Assembly: GCA_033782935.1 (NCBI GenBank)
Contig: JAWQEG010001306.1
Span: 806,001 to 870,000, forward strand
Direction: 5' to 3'
From: Petrolisthes cinctipes
Lineage: Eukaryota; Arthropoda; Malacostraca; Decapoda; Porcellanidae
DNA: 64,000 nucleotides
Below the pieces are notes generated by a model. It was not told the origin of the DNA. It saw only the letters and a list, made by a program, of their open reading frames with translations, and made no database searches. A program made the translations under genes and the position numbers. Shown one piece after another: positions 44,021 to 51,877 of this stretch; position 1 is the stretch's first letter, and each line of letters opens with the position of its first letter.

Positions 44021-46590
44021 TTGGGCCTGAATTTTGAAAATACTCTAACACGGTGTAGGCATGTACAGATCGCTTCTGGGACCCCAAAATATCGAATTTT
44101 CGGGTGTTTAGGGCCAGAATTTGAGATATAAACGGGTACAGAAGATGCATGCACATATCGACTTTTGGGCACCTTAAAGATCGATTTTCAGTATGTTTTT
44201 GGCCTGTATTTTGAAAATACTCTAACACGGAGTAGGCATGTAGAGATACCTTCTGGGACCTCTAAATATCAAATTTTCGGGTGTTTTGGGACTGAATTTG
44301 AGATATCGATTTTTTGGCACCTAAAATGTCGATTTTTAGCATGTTTTTAGCCTATATTTTGAAAATATTCTAGCACTGTGTAGGCATGTACAGATTGCTT
44401 CTGGGACCCCAAAATATTGAATTTTCGGGTGTTTTGAGCCTGAATTTGAGATATAAACGGGTACAGAAGATACATGCACATATTGACTTTGGGCATCTAA
44501 AATATCGATTTTCAGCATGTTTTGGGCCTGTATTTTGAAAATACTCTAACACTGAGTAGGCATGTACAGATTGCTTCTGAGACCCCAAAATATTGAATTT
44601 TCGGGTGTTTTGAGCCTGAATTTGAGATATAAACGGGTACTGAAGATGCATGCACATATCGACTTTTGTGCACCTAAAAGATCGATTTTCAGTATGTTTT
44701 GAGCATGTATTTTAAAAATACTCTAACACGGAGTAGGCATGTACAGATCGCTTCTGGGACCTCTAAATATCGAAGTTTCGGGTGTTTTGGGACTGAATTT
44801 GAGATATCGACTTTTTGGCACCTAAAAGATCGATTTTTAGCATGTTTTTAGCCTATATTTTGAAAATATTCTAGCACTGAGTAGGCATGTACAGATTGCT
44901 TCTGGGACCCCAAAATATTGAATTTTCGGGTGTTTTGAGCCTGAATTTGAGATATAAACGGGTACAGAAGATACATGCACATATTGACTTTGGGCACCAA
45001 AAATATCGATTTTCAGCATGTTTTGGGCCTGAATTTTGAAAATACTCTAACACGGAGTAGGCATGTACAGATCGCTTTTGGGACCCCAAAATATCGAATT
45101 TTCGGGTGTTTAGGGCCAGAATTTGAGATATAAACGGGTACAGAAGATGCATGCACATATCGACTTTTGGGCACCTAAAAGATCGATTTTCAGTATGTTT
45201 TTGGCCTGTATTTTGAAAATACTCTAACACGGAGTAGGCATGTACAGATACCTTCTGGGACCTCTAAAAATCGAATTTTTGGGTGTTTTGGGACTGAATT
45301 TGAGATATCGATTTTTTGGCACCTAAAATGTCGATTTTTAGCATGTTTTTAGCCTATATTTTGAAAATATTCTAGCACTGTGTAGGCATGTACAAATTGC
45401 TTCTGGGACCCCAAAATATTGAATTTTCGGGTATTTTGAGCCTGAATTTGAGATATAAACGGGTACAGAAGATACATGCACATATTGACTTTGGGCATCT
45501 AAAATATCGATTTTCAGCATGTTTTGGGCCTGTATTTTGAAAATACTCTAACACTGAGTAGGCATGTACAGATTGCTTCTGGGACCCCAAAATATTGAAT
45601 TTTCGGGTGTTTTGAGCCTGAATTTGAGATATAAACGGGTACTGAAGATGCATGCACATATCGACTTTTGTCCACCTAAAAGATCGATTTTCAGTATGTT
45701 TTGAGCATGTATTTTGAAAAAACTCTAACACGGAGTAGGCATGTACAGATCGCTTCTGGGACCCCTAAATATCGAATTTTCGGGTGTTTTGGGACTGAAT
45801 TTGAGATATCGACTTTTTGGCACCTAAAAAATCGATTTTTAGCATGTTTTTAGCCTATATTTTGAAAATATTCTAGCACTGTACAGATTGCTTCTGGGAC
45901 CCCAAAATATTGAATTTTCGGGTGTTTTGAGCCTGAATTTGAGATATAAACGGGTACAGAAGATACATGCACATATTGACTTTGGGCACCAAAAATATCG
46001 ATTTTCAGCATGTTTTGGGCCTGAATTTTGAAAATACTCTAACACGGAGTAGGCATGTACAGATCGCTTCTGGGACCCCAAAATATCGAATTTTCGGGTG
46101 TTTAGGGCCAGAATTTGAGATATAAACAGGTACAGAAGATGCATGCACATATCGACTTTTGTGCACCTAAAAGATCGATTTTCAGTATGTTTTTGGCCTG
46201 TATTTTGAAAATACTCTAACACGGAGTAGGCATGTACAGATCGCTTCTGGGACCCCTACATATCGAATTTTCGGGTGTTTTGGGACTGAATTTGAGATAT
46301 CGACTTTTTGGCACCTAAAAGATCGATTTTTAGCATGTTTTTAGCCTATATTTTGAAAATATTCTAGCACTGAGTAGGCATGTACAGATTGCTTCTGGGA
46401 CCCCAAAATATTGAATTTTCGGGTGTTTTGAGCCTGAATTTGAGATATAAACGGGTACAGAAGATACATGCACATATTGACTTTGGGCACCAAAAATATC
46501 GATTTTCAGCATGTTTTGGGCCTGAATTTTGAAAATACTCTAACACTGAGTAGGCATGTACAGATCGCTTCTGGGACCCCAAAATATCGA

Positions 46591-46811
46591 TTATTGGTAT
46601 AGTGAAACCAGTACAGCTGGTTGCTATAGAATAGGCCCCTTCACAAGCCCAGGCCCCGTGTAGGCATAATCTGGGTTGGAAGGGTCAATTCCGTGACGTT
46701 CATCAGAAGTAAATAAAATTCAAATCTGGCGCTGTACTGATAGTGGAGCCACCTGGTGGTGGTGAGGTGAGGTATTAAGCCCCTCCTCCGTTGAATACCG
46801 CTCGTCCACTC
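46591..46811 (+). repeat. Left inverted terminal repeat of the DIRS element
   Basis: About 221 bp from TTATTGGTATAGTGAAACC to GCTCGTCCACTC, which is the reverse complement of the right repeat apart from a few differences (for example GGTATAGTG here against GGTTTGTG at the right). In DIRS elements the left repeat holds the promoter and the start of the genomic RNA; that role is inferred here. The first 36 bases are complementary to the left half of the internal complementary region. Confidence 0.93.
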
Positions 46812-47600
46812 TGTCGCGGAACACACGTCTGTCAACATCTACGCTCCTCGCTGCTACGCTATGGTATTGTGTCGCGTGTTCCTGCTAAGTTTTCTTTTGT
46901 GTTCTAGTGGCTAGCCTGCTTTGCAGATGTATCATGTGTGTTTTCTAGGAGGGTTTTTAGGTGTTTATGGGGGTTTTTTCTTCGTTAGGACTTAGTTCTT
47001 TCCTTAAGCGAAGGGGGCTTTTCAGCCCCTGTTTTCGGAGTTTTTCTCCGTCTGTCCCCTCTTTCACTGTCCCTCCTGCCACTAGTACATTCTTCGTGTG
47101 TTTTTTATCGGGGTTTTCTGAGGTTTTTAGCGAGGTTAGTGGGCGCCACGTGGGACTTCCCCGCCCCACGTGGTGACCACATGGGGTCTTTGCAGCCCTT
47201 CCTCTTGCCTTCCCCGATTATTATGTGTCCCCTCTCGGTAGGGGGGAGTGAGAATTGTGCCCTGGTTCTCTCTTCCTCTCCCGGGCGGGGGGTTTTTATT
47301 TTATTTTGGGGTTCTTCCATTATTTTCAGCCTGGAGTGTTTCTTCTCAGGCTATCGGGTCCCCTCCTACCCCTCCTTCTGGTTCATCTGTCCGGGGGGGC
47401 CCTTTTTTACCCGCTCCATGTGGCGGACGATTCTGGTTTTACGGGGTTTTTCCCTGGGCGGCTGCGCGAGTGTGGGGGATCGTGTTCTGGTCCCCAGGTT
47501 CAGCGGGCGTGTCCCGCGCTTCTTTCCTTTGGGGAGGATGGGTTTGTGTTCCAGTGTTTGCACCTGTTAACCCATGTTTGTGTATTCTTTTCTCCCCCAG
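46812..47600 (+). other. 5' leader of the element, probable untranslated exon and intron
   Basis: This stretch has no convincing conserved protein. Its overlapping open frames look like shadows in T/G-rich sequence. It ends in a strong acceptor: a T/C tract (TATTCTTTTCTCCCCCAG) finishing at 47600, right where the Gag Cys/His region starts in frame. An upstream exon should supply the Gag start codon. One candidate is the ATG at 47181, which runs 19 codons to a possible donor (TCG|GTAGGG, intron 47238-47600) and joins in frame. Another is the ATG at 46861, with a weak donor directly after it. Neither can be chosen from sequence alone. Confidence 0.5.
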
Positions 47601-48320
47601 CCTACTCGTGCCCTTTGTGCTGCCTCAGGATGTACCGTGCGGGTCTCGCCTGACGGACACCTGCACTGTTCTCCTCACGCACCCTGCTTCACTCCCTTGG
47701 GTTACGACCCTTTGGCGTGTGGTGTGTGCCGCCCCTGGGCTGAGTTGTGTCGGGTTACCTCCCCTTCTGCCCGCTCCAAGCTCCCTGCCCTTGCTTCTCT
47801 TCGTATGGCGTGGACGAGGGCTAGGAGAATGGCCCACAAACGAGACGGTTCTTCTTTGGCGTGGGTGGACCCGATTTTGGGAGCGGACCTGGGTTTATTC
47901 AGGACCCGTTACCCTTCTTCCTGTCTCTCGGAGTCTCAGGGGCTAGATCCTCCTGAGGCCCGAGAGATTGAGCCTGCTTCCCTAGGCGGTACTACGACTC
48001 CTTCTCGGGGCTTATCCCCCCGGGAAGCGAGCGAGTCTGTCGCGCTGGTTCTCCCGACTGCCTCACCGGTACAAGGGCCCAGCAGGGAACCCCCAGCTTC
48101 GCCTCCTGCTAGAGCTGGCTCCTCAGGCCTCTCTAGAGGACGCAAGCGTTCAGTTAAAAGGTCCCGCCACTCCAGGAAGTCCCGTGCTCGTCGCCGTTCT
48201 CCTTCCTCCTCTTCTTCGTCGTCCTCTTCCTCTTCTTCGTCGTCGGGGAGCTCTCCTTCGCCCGCCCGCAATTCCCGCAGGGGTAAGCGGGGGGGGGACA
48301 GCCCCTCGTCGAGGAAGATA
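47601..48320 (+). CDS. gag: Gag-like protein, N-terminal coding exon (Cys/His cluster, Ser/Arg-rich)
   Basis: The open frame from the acceptor at 47600 encodes a Cys/His-rich segment (C-x4-C, then HxxCxxHxxC in GHLHCSPHAPC, then CGVC and a further Cys). About 120 residues of Pro/Ser-rich sequence follow, then a basic Arg/Ser block (GRKRSVKRSRHSRKSRARRR) and a run of about 14 serines. Gag of DIRS elements is expected to bind the element RNA and form particles; the basic block fits nucleic-acid binding. Without splicing, the frame could start at the ATG at 47574, but that ATG lies inside a polypyrimidine tract, so a spliced start is preferred. The frame must change between about 48320 and 48415 to reach the next exon, through a candidate intron or a one-base indel. 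Confidence 0.7.
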
Positions 48321-48414
48321 GTTAAGATCTTCCACACCCTTATTCCTCACGCCTCCGGCTGTCGCTACGGAACCCGCTCCTGTTCCCCCGCCTCCCGCTG
48401 CTGCTCCCGTCGAG

Positions 48415-49247
48415 GGCTCGAGTCCTCCCGGGGATGTGGGAGTCCTTTTCGTGCCTCCCGTTTCCCCGGGGCTCGAGTCTCCGTCGGGGGACGTAGCTGA
48501 GGAGTTGGTTACCTCCGCACCTCCGTCCCCGTCACCCCCTCCTTCGGGAGACGGATACCTTCCCTACTCTTGGTCTCTCCTCCCTCCTGCATGGACCCAC
48601 TCTTCGGAGGAGGGCAGACTGGTGGCCTGGTCTCCGGACACAGCTCAACCAGACGTGTGGATCCGGAGGGATGACGTCGTGGTGAAGTGGGGGGCGGATG
48701 AGAAGGGCGAGGCTATTCCCTTCTACAAGGTCCGTCCTATCTCAGCGCCCATACCCACTTCAGCTAGGGTGTCCTCTGCGGCGACCCTGGACGCGATGGG
48801 TTTCCTGGTGGAGTACAGCCAGCTACACTTGTCCGGGGCTTGGAGGATTGACCGCTCCCACGGTAACACGGCTCTCCTCCTTTCCCCGGACGCGTACTTC
48901 CCGGGGGATAAGGGTGAAGGGGACCTGGATATTCCAGCCCTTCTCCTTAAGTCCCTGGACCACCAGAGAAACAACGCGCCCAGGAAGCCCCCTCCTCCGT
49001 CTTTCCCCGTCATCCTCCCTCATTCCCGGGCTCCCCCGGGCTTGAGGGAGTGCCTGTGGAAGACGGAGAAGGAGCCCCCGGTCCCCTATCAGCTGAAGGA
49101 GCCCGATGGGAAGTTGAGACAGGCGGAGTCTGCTACCCGTCTGGAGCTGGCCCACACCATCTCCACGGGAGCAGCCGCCTCATTGATTAGGGACTGCCTC
49201 AACGCCCTAACCAACTCCTACCACGAGATGTCGGGTGTACAGCTAGC
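48415..49247 (+). CDS. gag: Gag-like protein, central coding exon
   Basis: The frame is open from 48319 to the TGA at 49249-49251 and encodes a Pro-rich linker. A globular region of about 230 residues follows (from YLPYSWSLLPPAW through TGAAASLIRDCLNALTNSY). It has many charged and hydrophobic residues and lacks the low complexity of the preceding exon, and I take it as the Gag core. The exon start at 48415 is one option: a candidate intron 48321-48414 (weak donor GTTAAG, acceptor CCCGTCGAG) restores frame. A stronger donor at 48283 (GTAAGC) paired with an acceptor at 48496 also restores frame. A simple indel cannot be excluded. The 3' end at 49247 is set by the GTGAGT donor, which falls two bases into an alanine codon just before the stop. 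Confidence 0.68.
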
Positions 49248-49371
49248 GTGAGTACCTTACTCGTGTATCATGTTTTTAGGGATGCTGGGTAGAGGGTCTC
49301 CCTGTTACTCCCGGGTACTTATCCCCGGGTTCGCTCGTTTTTTTTTTTTTTTCCTTGTTTACCCCTTACAG
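49248..49371 (+). other. Spliceosomal intron 1 in gag (124 bp)
   Basis: The donor is AGC|GTGAGTACC. The acceptor follows a 15-base T run and a pyrimidine tract and ends CCCCTTACAG at 49371. Phase is 2: the exon ends GC, and the downstream T completes an alanine codon in exactly the frame of the next open segment. Without splicing, translation stops at 49249-49251. The three features together (near-consensus donor, polypyrimidine acceptor, frame restoration) make this well supported. Confidence 0.87.
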
Positions 49372-49632
49372 TGACACCCTCTCTTCCATGGCCACCGTGA
49401 TGGAGGGCGTGGCGGCAATGTCTACCCACTTCATGCGGGAGGAGGCGAAGGCGTTCGCCGAGGCGAGACTGGCAGCCCGCCAGGCGGCGGCTAAATCTGC
49501 GCCGGAGATGGCACAGAGGGGAGTGGTGCAAGCTGCCCCCTTGTCCCCCGCCCTCTTTGACCAACCGGCGACAGACACGATCTTCGCCTCCCTCCCAGCG
49601 GTAATCAATTTACCAAAGCCTTCCACCTCCAA
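49372..49632 (+). CDS. gag: Gag-like protein, third coding exon
   Basis: This exon encodes 87 residues and is helix-prone and alanine-rich (HFMREEAKAFAEARLAARQA). It ends in INLPKPSTS before a GTAAGT donor. It is open on both sides in frame with the flanking exons only after removal of the 124-bp and 100-bp introns. The alanine/glutamate-rich stretch could form a coiled coil or capsid helix. No enzyme motif is visible. Function is inferred only from position between the Gag core and the RG-rich tail. Confidence 0.75.
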
Positions 49633-49732
49633 GTAAGTACCTCTCGTGTTCGTCTTTCCCGAGTTGTCACGGGGGTGAAATGAAAGGATTTTCGGGTCTA
49701 CTTTGGTCCCTAATCATTCTGTTTGTCCGTAG
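49633..49732 (+). other. Spliceosomal intron 2 in gag (100 bp)
   Basis: The donor is TCCAA|GTAAGTACC, a near-perfect match. The acceptor is TTCTGTTTGTCCGTAG, ending at 49732. Phase is 2: AA plus the first G of the next exon forms a lysine codon, and the downstream frame is exactly the one encoding the RG-rich tail. A second possible acceptor (CCCCACAG) lies shortly downstream and would alter the frame. It might switch between Gag and a Gag-Pol type product. Confidence 0.86.
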
Positions 49733-49952
49733 GCCACGTGCCCCACAGCCAGCCAGACCAGCCTACCAGCCCCGGAGGCCCTCCCAGCCCTCCAGGCTAC
49801 CGAGGCCCTCCTATCCCACTCCCCCGAGAGCACACAACAGGCCCTCCCAGAGGGGCCAGCAGCCCTTTCGAGGAAGGGGACAGGGCTCCAAGCCCTACTC
49901 GAAGCCCAAGTCCTCCTTCAACCACCCCGCCCAGAAGGACCGCGCCACTTGA
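49733..49952 (+). CDS. gag: Gag-like protein, C-terminal exon (RG-rich tail)
   Basis: This exon encodes about 73 residues rich in Pro, Arg, Gln and Gly (for example SQRGQQPFRGRGQGSKPYSK), ending ...QKDRAT at the TGA 49950-49952. Such arginine/glycine tails bind nucleic acid, and similar ones close the Gag of many DIRS-type elements. With the exon choices given here, total Gag length from 47601 would be 677 residues plus any upstream exon. The same DNA is read in a second frame (offset by one) as the N-terminal part of Pol, so the two coding regions overlap here. Confidence 0.78.
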
Positions 49953-50061
49953 GGGTCCCACTCTGGGCTGCCTCACAGGGTGGTCAGCAGCCTGGCCCAC
50001 CCACGGCTGGGCAGCAAGGATAATTCGCCAGGGCCTGTCATGGCCCTGGATTACTGTTTCG
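49733..50061 (+). CDS. pol: Pol N-terminal exon (upstream of reverse transcriptase)
   Basis: Frame +1 relative to the Gag tail is open across this segment and encodes, after a Pro-rich overlap, a conserved-looking stretch (LGCLTGWSAAWPTHGWAARI, then IRQGLSWPW). It resembles the G-x-L...W...W...G segment preceding the reverse transcriptase in DIRS-type Pol proteins, as far as I recall the family. It ends at a GTGAGT donor exactly on a codon boundary. No ATG is present in this frame, so Pol must be reached by alternative splicing, frameshifting from Gag, or an unusual start. The Pro-rich portion before about 49950 may be only a shadow of Gag. Confidence 0.65.
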
Positions 50062-50267
50062 GTGAGTAACTGTCATCCTTCCTGTCTGACATATGAATTA
50101 TGCCTAATCCCGTCCTTGGGCTACCGTTAGGTCAAAATCAGATTTTCCCTTGCGGTCAAAATCTCTGCCGCTCCTGTCATTCACCCCCCAACCACCCCGG
50201 GTCCCTCGGGCCCCGGGGGATTAGGATTAACGGTACTCTCACTGACACCTGTCTTCTCCCGTTACAG
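50062..50267 (+). other. Spliceosomal intron 3 in pol (206 bp)
   Basis: The donor is TTTCG|GTGAGTAAC. The acceptor tract CTGTCTTCTCCCGTTACAG ends at 50267, with possible branch sites (TTAAC, CTGAC) upstream. Phase is 0: the upstream frame (position 1 modulo 3) joins precisely to the downstream reverse-transcriptase frame (0 modulo 3). Splicing is therefore needed to link the N-terminal conserved segment to the reverse transcriptase. An intron inside the replicase gene means that the RNA template and the Pol mRNA must be different RNA forms. Confidence 0.87.
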
Positions 50268-50470
50268 CTACTACGTCTACCTCCTGCCTCAACCAAAGTG
50301 TCACTTTCGGTCGTCCCGCATGTGTTAGAAATGCGGGAAAAAGGGGTAGTGGAGCGGGCGACGGGGAGGGTCTTTCTTTCTCGTTTATTCACGGTCCCCA
50401 AAAAGGATCAGGGAAAAACGAGATTGGGGATGGACCTGAGCAAGCTAAACAAATTCGTGAAACGTTACAT
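50268..50470 (+). CDS. pol: Pol: start of the reverse transcriptase (fingers)
   Basis: The exon opens after the acceptor at 50267. It encodes EMREKGVVER, then FLSRLFTVPKKDQGKTRLGM and DLSKLN, the classic N-terminal reverse-transcriptase blocks (Ser/Leu-Phe-x-Val-Pro-Lys-Lys and Arg-x-x-x-Asp-Leu-x-x-Leu-Asn). The frame then runs off the family pattern at 50466-50472 and stops at 50508-50510, while the rest of the enzyme continues in the frame offset by two. The simplest reading is the loss of one base near GTTACATTTCAGG. It could be a genuine inactivating mutation or an assembly or sequencing error. Confidence 0.82.
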
Positions 50471-51877
50471 TTCAGGATGGTTTCGGTTGCTCAGGTCCGC
50501 ACAGTTCTGAGGAAGGGAGACTGGTTAGCATCCCTGGATCTCAAGGATGCGTACTGGCACGTCCTGATCCACCCCAGGTTTCGCCGCTTTCTGGCCTTCC
50601 AGGTGGGGACCGAGACGTTCCAGTTTACCAGGCTCCCTTTCGGTCTTTCTCTAGCTCCGCAAGTCTTCACAAAACTCGTGAGGGTGGTGGCATCCCGTCT
50701 GGCAGAGGCGGGTGTCCCCACCCTCATGTACCTGGACGATTGGTTGCTTCACGCCCCTTCCAAGGAGCAGGTAGCAAACAACGTCCGGGTAGCGAGGGGA
50801 GTGCTAGAGGAAATGGGGTTTCTGTTAAACATCCCCAAGTCCTCTCTCACCCCCACTCGCAAGCTGTGTTGGCTAGGAATAGAGTGGGACTCTCTTTCGG
50901 CCACCCTCTCTCTCGCTCCAGACAACGCCCGCCGGACCCTCCGCCACGTCCGCCGGGCGCATTTTTCCCGTACTTTCTCTCGCCGCCAGTGGGAATCGTT
51001 GCTCGGGTCCCTAAATTTCGCGGCCCCTGCAATGCCCCTGGGACGACTGAAACACAGGAGGCTGATGCGGGAGGTAAACCTCCACCTGTCCCCCGCACAC
51101 AGGGACCTTTCCAGGCAAGTGTCCCCCTCTCTCCACCGCCTCCTTCGCCCCTGGCTACGTCCCGGTGCCCTGCGTCAGCGGGTCCCCTGGGTGTTCCCTC
51201 CCCCGGGGATTACGGTGGCGACAGACGCATCGGACGTAGGCTGGGGATACCAGTCTTGCCTGGGACATCAACGGTGCGGGGGATGGAAGGAAGGGGAAAG
51301 GCTACTGCACATCAACGCCCGGGAGTTGATGGTAGCGAAGGAATGGCTCAACAGACACCCTCAGTTTGCCAGGATAGGCGTCCGCTTCGATATGGACAAC
51401 GTTGCGGCCGTGCAGTGCCTACAGAAACAGGGCACCGTACGGTCGGAAATTCCCCTGTCCCTGTCAGAACAGATTTTCGCAATAGCGGCCAAGAGGGACA
51501 TTCACCTCTCGGCCCGCTACGTGCCAGGGCGGGAGAACGATTGGGCGGACGCCCTATCCAGGTTCAGGGGGACGTCAGTCGAGTGGCAACTGCGTCCCCT
51601 TGTGTTCGAGTCTCTCTGCCTTCGCTACGGGACACCGGAGGTGGACCTATTCGCCTCCCCATCCACGGCCCTACTCCCTCTGTTCCTGACTTTCTCATCC
51701 AGAACAGAGGCAGGAGGCCCGGACGCCTTCACGGAGGACTGGAACAGGTGGGGTCATCTCTACCTCTTCCCACCCCCAGCCACTTCAGTCCTCCTGAAGG
51801 CGATCCTCAAGCTGCGCACTTTCAGGGGGAGGGTTCTCCTCATAGCCCCCCGCTGGCCAGCACAGCCGTGGTTCTGA
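50471..51877 (+). CDS. pol: Pol: reverse transcriptase palm/thumb plus RNase H
   Basis: From the ATG at 50477 the frame runs 466 codons. The reverse-transcriptase motifs are present: SLDLKDAYWHV (catalytic Asp at residue 21), RLPFGLSLAPQVFTK (residues 52-66) and MYLDDW with the YLDD at 85-88. RNase H follows, with its acidic residues in VATDASDVGWGY (about 250), INARELMVAKEW (about 280), DMDNVAAVQCL (about 305) and the final PGRENDWADALSRF (about 355). The C-terminal tail has VDLFAS and APRWPAQPWF, a segment typical of DIRS-type Pol. I see no certain methyltransferase motif there. The ATG at 50477 is inside the enzyme, so it is not the true start. The real protein begins upstream, across the apparent frameshift and intron 3. 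Confidence 0.93.
   Translation, partial: FRMVSVAQVRTVLRKGDWLASLDLKDAYWHVLIHPRFRRFLAFQVGTETFQFTRLPFGLSLAPQVFTKLVRVVASRLAEAGVPTLMYLDDWLLHAPSKEQVANNVRVARGVLEEMGFLLNIPKSSLTPTRKLCWLGIEWDSLSATLSLAPDNARRTLRHVRRAHFSRTFSRRQWESLLGSLNFAAPAMPLGRLKHRRLMREVNLHLSPAHRDLSRQVSPSLHRLLRPWLRPGALRQRVPWVFPPPGITVATDASDVGWGYQSCLGHQRCGGWKEGERLLHINARELMVAKEWLNRHPQFARIGVRFDMDNVAAVQCLQKQGTVRSEIPLSLSEQIFAIAAKRDIHLSARYVPGRENDWADALSRFRGTSVEWQLRPLVFESLCLRYGTPEVDLFASPSTALLPLFLTFSSRTEAGGPDAFTEDWNRWGHLYLFPPPATSVLLKAILKLRTFRGRVLLIAPRWPAQPWF

Larger units (their letters stand above)
19573..46590 (-). repeat. Satellite array, reverse block (left of the retrotransposon)
   Basis: This is the same 501-bp S1-S2-S3 satellite read in reverse complement, continuous from the inversion to the left end of the retrotransposon. 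Landmarks such as GAATTTTCGGGTGTTTTG and AGGCATGTACAGAT recur throughout. Both subunit versions are interspersed: 'a' has TTTTGAGCATGTATT with TTTTGTGCACC, and 'b' has TTTTTGGCCTGTATT with TTAGGGCCAG. Several multi-kilobase tandem duplications lie inside it. No genes or RNA genes are visible. It ends mid-unit at AAAATATCGA (46590). Confidence 0.97.

Noticed and set aside
193..46582. Many 60-127-residue open frames, repeated on both strands through the satellite
   Set aside because: They are copies of the same repeat read in frame because the unit length is a multiple of three. They resemble no known protein and are broken at random between copies.
1..46590. Possible CRISPR array because of regular repetition
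   Set aside because: There are no short direct repeats with unique spacers. The whole 501-bp unit repeats, and the context is eukaryotic.
46712..46717. AATAAA in the left terminal repeat as a polyadenylation signal
   Set aside because: It lies at the presumed 5' end of the element RNA. It is probably a chance match in an AT-rich stretch.
47139..47946. Overlapping open frames of 130-230 codons in the 5' leader
   Set aside because: Their composition is biased to Phe, Gly, Ser and Pro, they overlap each other in several frames, and they cross the predicted splice acceptor. They are better explained as untranslated leader or intron.
47936..49155. Antisense open frames opposite gag (acidic and Arg-rich peptides)
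   Set aside because: They mirror the Ser/Arg-rich and Pro-rich coding strand. There is no start context and no conserved features.
50740..51877. Long open frame upstream of the recombinase in frame 1
   Set aside because: It overlaps the reverse transcriptase and RNase H, is Pro/Arg/Gly-rich and shows no motif until after 51878. It is a shadow of Pol in GC-rich DNA.
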